From assembly GCA_964443135.1 (NCBI GenBank), contig CAYUBQ010000020.1:1-64000 (forward strand): DNA of 64,000 bases, given 5' to 3'. The position numbers and the translations under genes were made by a program. The DNA comes from JAIPEI01 sp964443135 (GTDB taxonomy: Bacteria > Desulfobacterota > DSM-4660 > Desulfatiglandales > HGW-15). The notes under the pieces were generated by a model, which worked only from the letters and a program-made list of their open reading frames with translations, was not told the DNA's origin and searched no databases. Shown here piece by piece: positions 1 to 8,514 of this stretch (within the stretch, counting starts at the first letter, position 1; each line of letters begins with the position of its first letter).

Positions 1-377
1 ACTGGATCCTGGAGATCTCCCTCATCCTGTTCGTCTACTCGGTGATGTTCGTGGTCCCCGTTCTATACCGGGAGAAGGGTTTCATCCAGATGCACCTGCT
101 GGAGGAACGGCTGACCCGAAGGGGACGCATAATCCTGGGAATATTTGTGGAGCTCGCGATTCTCACGTTCCTCCTCTACCTGCTTCCCCATGCGCTGGAA
201 CTGAGCCTCGGCCAGATCCAGACCCTCTCCAGGGGGCTCGGGCTCCCCCGCATCTGGGTGACCATCCCGGTCAGCTTCGCGGCCGCGCTCTGCATTCCCA
301 TCTGCCTCTCCAACGTGGCCCACCTGTTTCGGGACCTTCGCTCGTTGAGCCCGCGGACCGCATCGAGGACACCCTGA
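1..377 (+). CDS. TRAP transporter small permease (DctQ-like), 5' end outside window
   Basis: The open frame is already running at the left edge, from base 3, so the start is missing. The visible 124 residues have the layout of a DctQ small membrane subunit: a helix followed by a basic amphipathic stretch (YREKGFIQMHLLEERL), a second helix, then SRGLGLPRIWVTIPV leading into the last helix. DctQ proteins pair with a large DctM permease and a periplasmic DctP receptor for secondary uptake of organic acids. No dctM or dctP follows, so partners, if present, lie to the left. The family call rests on pattern recognition. Confidence 0.72.
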   Translation, partial: WILEISLILFVYSVMFVVPVLYREKGFIQMHLLEERLTRRGRIILGIFVELAILTFLLYLLPHALELSLGQIQTLSRGLGLPRIWVTIPVSFAAALCIPICLSNVAHLFRDLRSLSPRTASRTP

Positions 378-501
378 TCAGGAGCCCGTCGGCCCCACCT
401 CAATTGCACGCGTGCGCCGCGAAGGGGATTTTCAAATGCGTCCTCTTCGTGTAGGGTCCGGGTTGGGCCAAAGCCATTTTTTTTTCGACCTGGAAGATCC
501 C

Positions 502-981
502 ATGACCGACGCGCACGACCCGGAACGTCTCGCGAGAGACCTGATCGACGAGCAGAGCACCATGGCCCTGGCCACCGCCCGGGAGGGCGAGGCGTGGGCC
601 GCGCCCGTCTACTACGTCTTCTTCGACAAGGCGTTCTGGTTCTTCTCGGCCCCGGACTCGAGGCACATCCAGGAGGCGACGGAGAGCGGCCGGGCCTCCG
701 CCGCGGTCTACCCGTTCGTGGACTCGTGGCGGGAGATCCGGGGGATCCAGATGTCGGGCCGTGTGCTCAAGGCGAGGCCGGGGCTGGGGGCGGTGAAGGC
801 CGTGCGGGCCTACGTGGGCAAGTACCCCTTCACCCGGGAGTTCTTCGATCCCGGGCAGGAGCTGGACCTGGAGGGGTTCGGGAAGCGGTTCCGGGTGCGG
901 TTCTACCGGTTCGAGCCCGACCTCGTCTACTACACGGACAACCGGATCCGGTTCGGTTTCCGGGAAGCCGTTCGCTTATGA
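502..981 (+). CDS. Pyridoxamine 5'-phosphate oxidase-like flavin-binding protein
   Basis: A 159-residue protein with the split-barrel pattern of the PNPOx-like family: an N-terminal helix (ARDLIDEQSTMALATA), then strands AAPVYYVFFDKAFWFFSAPDSRH, and a central WREIRGIQMSGRV. Such proteins bind FMN or F420, but the substrate cannot be told from sequence. The ATG at 502 begins at the domain boundary. An upstream ATG at 412 in the same frame would add 30 residues unlike the family. The stop overlaps the next start as ATGA, so it is translationally coupled to the HAD phosphatase gene. Confidence 0.75.
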   Translation: MTDAHDPERLARDLIDEQSTMALATAREGEAWAAPVYYVFFDKAFWFFSAPDSRHIQEATESGRASAAVYPFVDSWREIRGIQMSGRVLKARPGLGAVKAVRAYVGKYPFTREFFDPGQELDLEGFGKRFRVRFYRFEPDLVYYTDNRIRFGFREAVRL

Positions 982-1709
982 GCGGGGAAAGGAAGACAGG
1001 GGCCGCTCCGGGCATCGAGATCTCCCCGCGCCTGAAGGGTGCGATCGGGGACCTCCAGGCCGTGATGTTCGACCTGGACGGGACGCTGATCGACTCCATC
1101 CCCACCTACGTCAGAATCGTCGCCGCCGTGCTCGATCACCTGGGCCTGCCGCCGGCGACCCGGGAAGCCGTTTCGGCCGCCCTCAAGGGCGGCTTCTCCG
1201 GGTTCCACCACCTCATTCCCGAGGAGATGAGCCACCGGAGGGAGGAGCTCGTCGAGGCCTTTCTCGAGGCGGGGAAGAGAATCTCCGAGCGGCTGTTCCC
1301 GGGATCGGTCGACCTGATCCCGGGAACGGGGAAGCTGTTCCGTCGCCTGGCGGATGCGGGGATCCGGATCGGCATTGTCTCCTCCTCCCACGCCGACTAC
1401 ATCGATAGGAAGCTTTCCCCCCTGAAGGAGGCCGGGCTCGATTGCCTGGTGGAGACGGTCATCGCGATCGAGGACACGGCCGAGATGAAGCCTTCCCCGG
1501 AGCCGGTCACGGCCTGTGCCGACCGGTTGGGCGTGAGGGTGGACCGCTCGCTCTTCGTGGGGGACGCGGACGTGGACATCCTGGCGGGAAAGCGGGCCGG
1601 CACGTACACCGCCGGTGTGCTGACCGGCGTGGACGACTACGAGACCCTGGCCGCGGAAGAACCGGACGCGATCGTCCCGGGCGTCCAGGACCTGCTTCCC
1701 CTGTTCTAG
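978..1709 (+). CDS. HAD-superfamily hydrolase, phosphoglycolate phosphatase-like
   Basis: A 243-residue HAD hydrolase. Motif I, FDLDGTLIDS, supplies the nucleophile and acid aspartates. Motif II is the Ser in GIVSSSHADY, motif III the Lys in EMKPSPEP, and motif IV is FVGDADVDILAGKRAG. A helical cap lies between motifs I and II, as in Gph/beta-phosphoglucomutase type enzymes. It probably dephosphorylates a small phosphorylated metabolite; the substrate is not predictable. The start overlaps the upstream stop by four bases. A leader of about 27 residues precedes motif I. Confidence 0.85.
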   Translation: MSGERKTGAAPGIEISPRLKGAIGDLQAVMFDLDGTLIDSIPTYVRIVAAVLDHLGLPPATREAVSAALKGGFSGFHHLIPEEMSHRREELVEAFLEAGKRISERLFPGSVDLIPGTGKLFRRLADAGIRIGIVSSSHADYIDRKLSPLKEAGLDCLVETVIAIEDTAEMKPSPEPVTACADRLGVRVDRSLFVGDADVDILAGKRAGTYTAGVLTGVDDYETLAAEEPDAIVPGVQDLLPLF

Positions 1710-2488
1710 CCGGGGTCTCCGTCCTTCCCGTAACGCTCCGCCTTTTCCGTCTTCTCCCGTTCGAAGTCGTGGGGGGAGTCGGGAAGCGGCCCCCTCACCA
1801 GGGACCGGAGCGCCCGTACGTGGGAGTGGTCCCTGCCGAGGACCGGCTCCAGGGAGAGGAGGGCCCGGCCCACGGTCCGGTCGACACCGTCCTGGACCTG
1901 TTCCCGAACCGCTTCGGGCAGGTCGGCGTACTGCGCGACCAGGTTTCCGACCCAGTCCCCCAGGTACCCCATGTCCCGCGTCTGCCCGGGGTAGACGTAT
2001 CCCTCCAGCGCCCCGGCCGACGAGGCGAACTCGTAGATCTCCCGGTACGCGTTCATGGGGCTCCCTTCCGCGGGCGGCGCGGCCCCTCCCGGATCCGGGG
2101 CCGGTCCGAGGGCCACGCTCACCGTGTCCCCGTCCTTCAGGCCGAGCGACGCCTTGAGGCTCGATGCGGCCAGGATCTCGATCACCCGCTTCCCGTGGAT
2201 CCGCACCTCCTCGGCCGGGAGGACGACGGCTGCGGGGACGCCGTTCACCGTCACCTTCCTGACCCGGGCGGAGCAGAAGGAGGGATCGTCGGGGACGAGC
2301 TCGAAGTCCGGGTCACGGAGGAAGGCGTCCAGGCGCTCGAGATCCTCCTCCTTCACCCGGACGTTGAGGGTGCCGGGGTAGGGCGCGTATCCCAGCTCGC
2401 GCCGGCACTGCTCCCTGACCCAGTCCACGGCCGTGAACCGGGCCCCCTGTCCTGATCCCCGCTCGATGATCCCCCGAATCTCCGTCAC
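1706..2488 (-). CDS. CTP-dependent riboflavin kinase-like (DUF120) domain fused to an unknown helical domain
   Basis: A 260-residue protein starting at GTG 2488, with GGAGGAG ten bases upstream. Residues 1 to about 128 match the archaeal RibK fold (DUF120): TEIRGIIERGSGQGARFTA, then YAPYPGTLNVRV, and RVIEILAASSLKASLGLKDGD. Archaeal members phosphorylate riboflavin with CTP to make FMN. A Pro/Gly/Ala linker follows, then about 115 residues that look helical and that I do not recognise (from MNAYREIYEFASSAG). An ATG at 2056 with AAGGGAG before it could start the second part as a separate protein. The gene converges on the HAD gene, the stops overlapping by 4 bp. Confidence 0.7.
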   Translation of the reverse strand: MTEIRGIIERGSGQGARFTAVDWVREQCRRELGYAPYPGTLNVRVKEEDLERLDAFLRDPDFELVPDDPSFCSARVRKVTVNGVPAAVVLPAEEVRIHGKRVIEILAASSLKASLGLKDGDTVSVALGPAPDPGGAAPPAEGSPMNAYREIYEFASSAGALEGYVYPGQTRDMGYLGDWVGNLVAQYADLPEAVREQVQDGVDRTVGRALLSLEPVLGRDHSHVRALRSLVRGPLPDSPHDFEREKTEKAERYGKDGDPG

Positions 2489-2735
2489 CGGCGAACGCCT
2501 CCTCCGTGTGGGTTCATGGGAGCCCGCCTGCCCTCCCGGGAGGGATCCTACCACCTGCGGGACCTCGTGCGCCAGCATCTTCCATGGTTTTGTGCCGCGG
2601 AACGGGGGATCAACCCGGTGGTCGCTCCAGGCGCCGGGGAAGGACGGCAGGGGGAACGGGCTGAGGCCGCTGCAGGCCCCGCGTGTGGAAGCGCCTCGCG
2701 GGCCTGCAACGGCCGGTGGTTGGGAGGGCCTGCAG

Positions 2736-2894
2736 CTACTGCTTGGTCATGTCCTTGCCGCAGCACTCGAGGGGGACCGTGCAGGCCCCTTCTTCTCCAG
2801 CCCCGCACGAGCAGGCCTTGGTGACCTGCAGCTCCAAGCCGCAGTTCTCGCACACAAAACGGTCCCCGGGTTTCATCTCCGCGCAGTTGGCCAT
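2736..2894 (-). CDS. Cys-rich zinc-ribbon-like miniprotein
   Basis: A 52-residue protein with GGAGGT six bases before its ATG. It contains eight cysteines in 52 residues: one near the N-terminus, a VCENCG pair, a CSC group, a single Cys and an ECC pair near the end. The FVCENCG opening resembles the metal site of desulforedoxin and rubredoxin-like ribbons, so it probably binds Zn or Fe. Nothing in the sequence fixes its job. It stands alone between divergent and convergent neighbours. The strong ribosome binding site and dense Cys pattern argue that it is a real gene. Confidence 0.72.
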   Translation of the reverse strand: MANCAEMKPGDRFVCENCGLELQVTKACSCGAGEEGACTVPLECCGKDMTKQ

Positions 2895-3137
2895 GGTGTC
2901 ACCTCCTTTGTGGGCGCCCGCCCGCCGGGGGCGGCGCCGATGCTGGCTGCCATTGTCGGGGATCTCCTCGCCCGGGTCCATGGGGGGGATCCTGTATGTC
3001 GGGCCGAAAAGGAGTGGATTCGTTCGGCTTGATGAACAGGAGAGGAAAGGGTACCCTGCGTGCCTCGGCCGGTTTCGACGGCCGCGGCCCGGGAACCGTC
3101 GATCGGGAAAGGCGGGACGATCTGAAAAGGAGAGGGC

Positions 3138-4820
3138 ATGCACGCAGACAGGATCATCGAGAACGGCAGGCTGGTCAACGTGTACACCGGGGAGGTCACG
3201 GAATCCGAGGTGGCCGTGCTGGAGGACACCGTTCTTCACGTGGGGGACTGCGCCCGCCTGGCCGGTCCGGATACGGAGCGGTACGACGCCGGCGGGGACT
3301 ACCTGCTGCCCGGGTTCTTCGACGCCCACGCCCACATGGACCTGTTCTACGGCCCGGCCGCCTACGCGCAGTACGTCCTGACCCGAGGCACCACGTCCCT
3401 GTTCAACGACGGACACGATCTGGCCGCCGCCATCGGGGTGGACGGGTTTCTGCGGATCTTCGAGCGCCTCCAGGACGGGGTGATGACCGTCTTGAGCGGC
3501 GCCCCCGCCGCGACGCCGCCCTATCCCGGCGTGGAAGGGGAGGACCTCTGGTCCCGGGATGATTTCGCGAAGGCCATGGATCGCGACTTCATCCGGTCCG
3601 TGAGCGAAACGGTCTCCTACCTGCGGATCGCGGAGGGGGACGCGGGACTGCTGGAGCGGTTCCGGATCGCCCGGGAGAAGGGGAAGCTCATCGAAGGGCA
3701 CACCACGGGGGCGAGCTGGGACCGGCTCAACGCCCTGGCGTACCGGGGCGTGCTCTCCTGCCACGAGGCCCTGCACGCGAAGGACGTGATGAACCGGCTC
3801 CGGCTGGGGTTCCACGTCATGCTCCGGCACGGCTCCATCCGCCAGGACATGGATCGATACATGGAGGCGCTTCGTGCGGCGGAGAGGTTCGACACGAGCC
3901 GTGTCATGCTGGTCTCCGACGGGATCTTCGCGGATCACCTTCTGGAGTGGGGCAACATGGACTGGGTGGTGGCCGAGGCCGTGCGATGCGGCCTCGATCC
4001 CGTGCGGGCCATCCAGATGGCCACCCTGAACCCGGCGCGGTACTTCCGCATGGACCACAGGGTCGGGGCCGTGGCGCCGGGAAGGCTCGCCCACATCCTC
4101 GTGGCGCCTTCCCTGGAACGGCCCACCCCGCGTGCCGTCTTCAGCAAGGGGGTCCTGGCGGCCGAGGAAGGCAGGCTGACCATCGACGGTTTCCCCCAGA
4201 CCGAGCCCGAGACCGGAAGCCGGCCGTTCCGCGTGGGGCCTCTCGAGGAGGGCGTCTTTCGGATCGAGCGGAACGGCCGCAGCGGCCCCGTCCCGGTGAT
4301 CACCATCGTGGACCGCACGGTGACGGGGCGGGAGGACCTGGAGGTTCCCGTGAGGGAGGGCTGCTACGACCCGCCGGATGAACTGCTCCGGGCGGTCCTG
4401 ATCAGCCGGGACGGAACCCGGATTGGAAAGGGTTTGGTGAAGGGGTTTGCACGGGGTGTGGGTGGTCTGGCCTCCACGGTGTCCCACGACACCCACGGGC
4501 TCCTGGTGGTGGGGAGCGAGCCCGGGGACATGGCTGCGGCCGCCCGGGACGCCCTGTCCGGGGGAGGAGGCGTTTCCCTGGTCCGGAAGGGCAGGGTCCT
4601 GGCCCGGGTTCCCCTGCCCGTTGCAGGCGTCTGCTCCACCCGCTCCGTGCCCGAGCTGGCCGAGGAGATCCGCCTGCTCAACCAGACGGTTCGCTCCATG
4701 GGGAGCGATCTGGACAACCCGCTGTGGACGCTGGTCTTCCTGTCCTTTACGTCGGTGCTCCAGCTGCGGCTGACCTATGCGGGCGTCTACGACGTGCGGC
4801 GGGGCGAGATCGTGTTCTAG
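3138..4820 (+). CDS. Adenine-deaminase-family amidohydrolase
   Basis: A 560-residue metal-dependent amidohydrolase, normal length for the Ade family, with AAAAGGAGA before the ATG. It has the first metal motif AHAHMD near residue 60, GHTTGA, SCHEAL, the VMLRHGS stretch typical of adenine deaminases, an Asp in MLVSDGIF, and IQMATLNPARYF followed by APGRLAHILV. The C-terminal domain (VPLPVAG to the end) also matches the family. Ade enzymes convert adenine to hypoxanthine and ammonia. Where characterised members usually have PHE this protein has GHD, so substrate specificity may differ. Confidence 0.78.
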   Translation: MHADRIIENGRLVNVYTGEVTESEVAVLEDTVLHVGDCARLAGPDTERYDAGGDYLLPGFFDAHAHMDLFYGPAAYAQYVLTRGTTSLFNDGHDLAAAIGVDGFLRIFERLQDGVMTVLSGAPAATPPYPGVEGEDLWSRDDFAKAMDRDFIRSVSETVSYLRIAEGDAGLLERFRIAREKGKLIEGHTTGASWDRLNALAYRGVLSCHEALHAKDVMNRLRLGFHVMLRHGSIRQDMDRYMEALRAAERFDTSRVMLVSDGIFADHLLEWGNMDWVVAEAVRCGLDPVRAIQMATLNPARYFRMDHRVGAVAPGRLAHILVAPSLERPTPRAVFSKGVLAAEEGRLTIDGFPQTEPETGSRPFRVGPLEEGVFRIERNGRSGPVPVITIVDRTVTGREDLEVPVREGCYDPPDELLRAVLISRDGTRIGKGLVKGFARGVGGLASTVSHDTHGLLVVGSEPGDMAAAARDALSGGGGVSLVRKGRVLARVPLPVAGVCSTRSVPELAEEIRLLNQTVRSMGSDLDNPLWTLVFLSFTSVLQLRLTYAGVYDVRRGEIVF

Positions 4821-4878
4821 CACCCGGACCCGGGGCCGCCGGCGACCCGGGCCACGCGCTTCCCGCCGCCTTCTCTCC

Positions 4879-5523
4879 TCAATAGCCCAGGCACTCCCCG
4901 ATCAGCTTCACGTGGATACGTCCCTTGATCATGTGACCTTCGACGATGCTCCACATGTTACAGATGCGCTGATCCGAGCGGCAGTCGTGACAGAGGCCGT
5001 CCTCCACGCAGGGGTTGGAGAGGCCGAGGCGAATGGCGTTGACCGGTGCGGCGTAATGCTTGACCCGGGCCATGGCGCTCTCGAGATCCGGGGCCACCTT
5101 GTTCATCCCCACCGCCAGGATGACCTTGCGGGGGCCGAAGCAGAGGGCCGCCACGCGGTTCCCCATCCCGTCCAGGTTGACCAGCCTCCCGTCCAGGGTG
5201 ATCGCGTTCGTGCTGGCGATCATCACGTCCGCGGTGAGGCCTTTCCGCCTCAGCTCGAGCCCTTCCTCGGGCGCCAGGCCGGCCTGGTACGGATCGATCA
5301 CCGTGACCCCGGGCAGATCGGCGATCTCCTCCCACAGCCCCATGCCGACCGAGGTCATGCTCCCGTTCCGAAAGACCGTGGATCCCTCCGGGATCATGGC
5401 GAGAATCTCGGATTTGGCCCGGTCGGCTGTCTCCGCATAGGAACCCTCCATGCGCCGCTTTTCCAGGGCCTGTACGATTTTCGCAGACGTCTTTTCGTTC
5501 CACGACTTCTGGGGTGCGTCCAT
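4879..5523 (-). CDS. LUD-domain (lactate utilization, LutC/YkgG-like) protein
   Basis: A 214-residue single LUD-domain protein with AAGGAG before its ATG. Recognisable segments are the N-terminal KIVQALEKRRMEGSYAETAD, FRNGSMTSVG, ASTNAITLDGRLVNLDG, and RVAALCFGPRKVILAVGMNK. The C-terminus carries a Cys set (NPCVEDGLCHDC, then RICN) that could hold a metal or Fe-S centre. LutC-type proteins take part in lactate oxidation with LutA and LutB, but neither is next to it. Stand-alone LUD proteins with this Cys tail are common in anaerobes and their function is unsettled. Confidence 0.8.
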   Translation of the reverse strand: MDAPQKSWNEKTSAKIVQALEKRRMEGSYAETADRAKSEILAMIPEGSTVFRNGSMTSVGMGLWEEIADLPGVTVIDPYQAGLAPEEGLELRRKGLTADVMIASTNAITLDGRLVNLDGMGNRVAALCFGPRKVILAVGMNKVAPDLESAMARVKHYAAPVNAIRLGLSNPCVEDGLCHDCRSDQRICNMWSIVEGHMIKGRIHVKLIGECLGY

Positions 5524-5660
5524 TGCATTCTCCTTGGCTGGGGTGAACGGTTTTACAAAAAGCGCCTTGACTTGCTGGTGGGATTCCTCAAAAATTTCCG
5601 GATTTGCGAAAACCCTCGTTCACCCGCCGCTGGAAACGATATATACGATGGATATGCCAC

Positions 5661-5702
5661 GGGCAGATCTCGAGGCCCGGGGCTTTGAACGACTCCATCA
5701 AG
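5661..5702 (+). repeat. Dispersed intergenic repeat, copy A
   Basis: This is one of three ungapped 42-base relatives in the window, with a conserved block GCAGATCTCGAGG followed by a GGGCTTT..CGAC.CCATCA-like block. It matches the copy at 63957-63998 (opposite strand) at 33 of 42 positions by hand alignment. It lies in the leader of the lipoprotein gene. Confidence 0.55.
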
Positions 5703-5743
5703 AACTCACAAGCCCTGAGGAGAGTCGAGCGGATGGTCCGGCC

Positions 5744-6325
5744 TTGAGAGCTTCCTGCGTCATTGCGATTTGGATGATCGTTGTGACGGCATCCGGCTGT
5801 ACGCTGATGCTGGCAGGTTCCATTGTGCACAAGATCGTCACGGAGATAAAGTCGAAAAAGGCCGTCCCGAACACCAATCAGGTTGTCTACAACATATTGG
5901 CTGTGGACGAAGGATCCGGGAAGCAGTACATGGTGGATGTTTACGTGTCGATGCGGGTCAGCAACGAAAAAACCGCCGTACTCCTCTGCGTCGACCGGAT
6001 CTTCGTCTCCTACCGGGACAAGGTCTACGGCCACGTGGTCATGGAGGATTTGGACGGGGACGGGGTTCTGGACGCCCTCCGGATGCAGGATCGGGTGTAC
6101 GGTCCCCCCTTTCCCGGCACCAGTCTGGAGCATCAACGGCGAAGCGCGGGCCGGGGGGGGCCGCCCGGGGCGGTGTGGTACACTTTCGTCGAGAGGAATC
6201 CGCCCGGAGACAAGACCCGAGAGACCGCAGCCCGTCTGAATGCGGCTCCCTTTCAGGAGCTGTACAGGCAGGTGGCCGTACCGGCGCTCGAGGAGCTGGA
6301 TTTCCGATCGCCCGAGGGGCGGTGA
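5744..6325 (+). CDS. Probable lipoprotein of unknown function
   Basis: From a TTG at 5744 the protein is 193 residues and begins with a short lipoprotein signal: hydrophobic VIAIWMIVV, then TASGC as lipobox. The mature part has mixed strands and one acidic DLDGDGVLDAL loop that could bind calcium, and ends with a charged helix. I do not recognise the family. An ATG at 5648 is in frame, but would put about 50 residues before the signal and would translate through an intergenic repeat, so I prefer 5744. The ribosome binding site is weak, leaving the start uncertain. The gene runs toward the aldehyde oxidoreductase gene. Confidence 0.6.
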   Translation: MRASCVIAIWMIVVTASGCTLMLAGSIVHKIVTEIKSKKAVPNTNQVVYNILAVDEGSGKQYMVDVYVSMRVSNEKTAVLLCVDRIFVSYRDKVYGHVVMEDLDGDGVLDALRMQDRVYGPPFPGTSLEHQRRSAGRGGPPGAVWYTFVERNPPGDKTRETAARLNAAPFQELYRQVAVPALEELDFRSPEGR

Positions 6326-6348
6326 ACCACCACCCGCCATGGAGCCGC

Positions 6349-6378
6349 TTGTGCCGGCCTTCCGCCGTGTGCTACACT
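6349..6378 (+). promoter_or_regulatory. Possible sigma-70 promoter for the aldehyde oxidoreductase gene
   Basis: TTGTGC (6349-6354), an 18-base spacer and TACACT (6373-6378) lie about 100 bases before the start of the oxidoreductase gene. The match is partial and was found by eye. Confidence 0.35.
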
Positions 6379-6475
6379 CCGCTCATCGCGGACACGTTCA
6401 GAATGGCGGCTGAACCCGAACGGGGCCGTCGAATCGAGAGCCTGCAAGCCTGGAAAGCCAGGAAAGGGGTATGCC

Positions 6476-8194
6476 ATGAAGATCCTTCGCGTCGACATGA
6501 CCGGTCAAACCGTGAAAACCGAGGATGTGCCCGAAATCTACGCCGGGCTGGGAGGACGGGGGCTCACCTCCACGATGGTCAACCGTGAGGTCCCGCCCCG
6601 TTGCGATCCTCTCGGGCCGGAGAACAAGCTGATTTTCGCTCCCGGGTTTATGAGCGGGACCGCCCTGATCAACACGAGCCGCGTCTCTGTCGGGGCCAAG
6701 AGCCCCCTGACCGGTACCGTAAAGGAGAGCAACGTCGGGGGAACGGCGGGGACGGCTCTGGGCAAGCTGGGCATTACGGCCGTTGTCGTGGAGGGCGCCG
6801 CACCCGAGGACGAATGGTTCATTCTCCGAATCGATCAGCACGGCGGCGTCTCGATCGCTCCGGCCGACGAGTTCGCCGGGATGGGGACCTACGCGTTCAC
6901 CGAGCGGATGCTGGGTACATACGGAGACAAGACCGCCGTGCTGGCCGTCGGTCCGGCCGGGGAGCGTCGTCTCCTCGCGGCCTCCATTCAGTCCTCGGAC
7001 GTGGACGGGCGTCCCTGCCGGGCTGCCGGCAGGGGCGGGATGGGCGCCGTGATGGGGGCCAAGGGGCTCAAGGCGTTGCTGGTGGATCAGCGTGGGAGCC
7101 GGACCGACGCCCTGGCCGACCCCGAGGCGTTCAAGAAGGCCGCCGGGGAGTTCGCCCGTATCGTGAAGGAGCACCCCATGAGCGGCCGGATGATGCCCAG
7201 CCTCGGGACCGCCGGGCTGGTGGCCCCGGTGAACTCCCTGGGGGCCTTTCCTTCCTACAACGCCCGCAAGGGCGTGTTCGCCGAGTGGGAGAAGATCAGC
7301 GGAGAGGCCATGGCCGAGCTCATCCAGAAACGTGGCGGCAAAACGACCCACATGGGCTGCACCCAGTGCATCGTCCGCTGCTCCAACGAGTTCGTGGACG
7401 CCGAAGGCAACTTCACGACCGGCTCTCTGGAGTACGAAACCCTCTGGTCCATGGGCGGCATGACGGGCATCGACGACCTGGACACGATTGCACGTCTGGA
7501 CCGGCTGTGCGACGACCTCGGCCTGGATACCATGAGCACGGGCGTGGCCCTGGCGGTGGCCATGGACGCGGGGTACAAGGCGTTCGGAGACGCCGAGGGC
7601 GCCCTGGAGATGATGGAGGAGATCCGGGAAGGAACGGCGTTCGGCAGGGTTGTCGGGAACGGTCCGGTCGCCGTAGGGGAGCACTTCGGCCACGAGAGGG
7701 TTCCGGTGGTCAAGGGACAGAGCATCGCGGCCTACGATCCCCGCGCCATGCAGGGAAACGCCGTGACCTACGCCACATCTCCCATGGGTGCGGATCACAC
7801 GGCCGGAAACCTCGTGGGGGAGTACCTCGGCGGAAATCTCGATCCCTTGGCCGCCGAAGGTCAGGTGGAAGCGTCCCGCAACACCCAGATCGCCATAGCG
7901 GCCCTGGACTGCACAGGCCTCTGCCTGTTCGCCGGTTTCCCGCTCGGAACACCGGAGGGGGGCGAGGCCTTTCTCCGGGCCGCCAATGCCAGGATGGGGA
8001 CCCGGCTCGGGCCGGAGGATCTTCCTGCGCTCGGCAAGAGGGTGCTGCGCGAGGAGCGTGAGTTCAATCGAAAGGCGGGGTTCACCCGAGAGGACGACCG
8101 CCTGCCTCGATTTTTTTACGAGGAGCCGCTGCCTCCCCACGATGTGACGGTCCGAATCACCGACGAGGACCTGGACGCCACCTTCGATTTCTGA
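6476..8194 (+). CDS. Tungsten-type aldehyde:ferredoxin oxidoreductase family protein
   Basis: A 572-residue member of the AOR family, which uses a tungsten- or molybdenum-bis-pyranopterin and one [4Fe-4S] cluster to oxidise aldehydes or reduce acids with ferredoxin. The N-terminal domain has the GGRGL and SPLTG stretches of the family. The cluster ligands are visible as C295, C298 and C302 (CTQCIVRC), with the distant fourth in DCTGLC at 478-483. GGMTGIDDLD resembles part of the pterin-binding region. The next gene, nine bases on, encodes a MoaD/ThiS-like protein, a common companion. Substrate unknown. Confidence 0.92.
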   Translation: MKILRVDMTGQTVKTEDVPEIYAGLGGRGLTSTMVNREVPPRCDPLGPENKLIFAPGFMSGTALINTSRVSVGAKSPLTGTVKESNVGGTAGTALGKLGITAVVVEGAAPEDEWFILRIDQHGGVSIAPADEFAGMGTYAFTERMLGTYGDKTAVLAVGPAGERRLLAASIQSSDVDGRPCRAAGRGGMGAVMGAKGLKALLVDQRGSRTDALADPEAFKKAAGEFARIVKEHPMSGRMMPSLGTAGLVAPVNSLGAFPSYNARKGVFAEWEKISGEAMAELIQKRGGKTTHMGCTQCIVRCSNEFVDAEGNFTTGSLEYETLWSMGGMTGIDDLDTIARLDRLCDDLGLDTMSTGVALAVAMDAGYKAFGDAEGALEMMEEIREGTAFGRVVGNGPVAVGEHFGHERVPVVKGQSIAAYDPRAMQGNAVTYATSPMGADHTAGNLVGEYLGGNLDPLAAEGQVEASRNTQIAIAALDCTGLCLFAGFPLGTPEGGEAFLRAANARMGTRLGPEDLPALGKRVLREEREFNRKAGFTREDDRLPRFFYEEPLPPHDVTVRITDEDLDATFDF

Positions 8195-8203
8195 GTCGGC
8201 GAC

Positions 8204-8443
8204 ATGAGGCTCCACGTGAGATTGTACGGAACCTCGAGACCTTCAGGGGATGAAGGCGGCTCGGGAGACGGATTCTGGGTAGAGCTTCCGGATGGAGCAG
8301 TCGTAAAGGATCTGCTCGACCGGTTGAACCTTGCCGGGACGAGCAAGGGGGTGGTCATCTCCGAGGGGCGGATCCTGGCCGAAGACGCGGTCCTGAGTGA
8401 CCGCTCGGAGTTGGGTGTGTTTCAACCGCTGGCCGGGGGGTAA
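8204..8443 (+). CDS. MoaD/ThiS-family sulfur-carrier-like protein
   Basis: A 79-residue beta-grasp protein ending in the diagnostic Gly-Gly (QPLAGG). The pattern WVELPDGAVVKDLLDRLN, then VISEGRILAEDAVLSDRSELGVFQPLAGG fits MoaD/ThiS proteins, in which the terminal glycine is thiocarboxylated by a MoeB/ThiF-like enzyme. It follows the aldehyde oxidoreductase gene almost directly, so a role in pterin dithiolene formation for that enzyme is likely. It could serve as general MoaD, but no other cofactor synthesis gene is in the window. Confidence 0.82.
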   Translation: MRLHVRLYGTSRPSGDEGGSGDGFWVELPDGAVVKDLLDRLNLAGTSKGVVISEGRILAEDAVLSDRSELGVFQPLAGG

Positions 8444-8514
8444 GCCCTCGGGCGCCTCGGCTCGAGCCGGCCGCGCGGCCGGCCCGCCTTTTCCCTGCCG
8501 CTGAGGAGGTTCTC

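Noticed and set aside
5450..5743. Longer start for the lipoprotein gene at 5450 or 5648
   Set aside because: It would place the lipobox far inside the protein and translate the LUD gene's antisense strand and a dispersed repeat.
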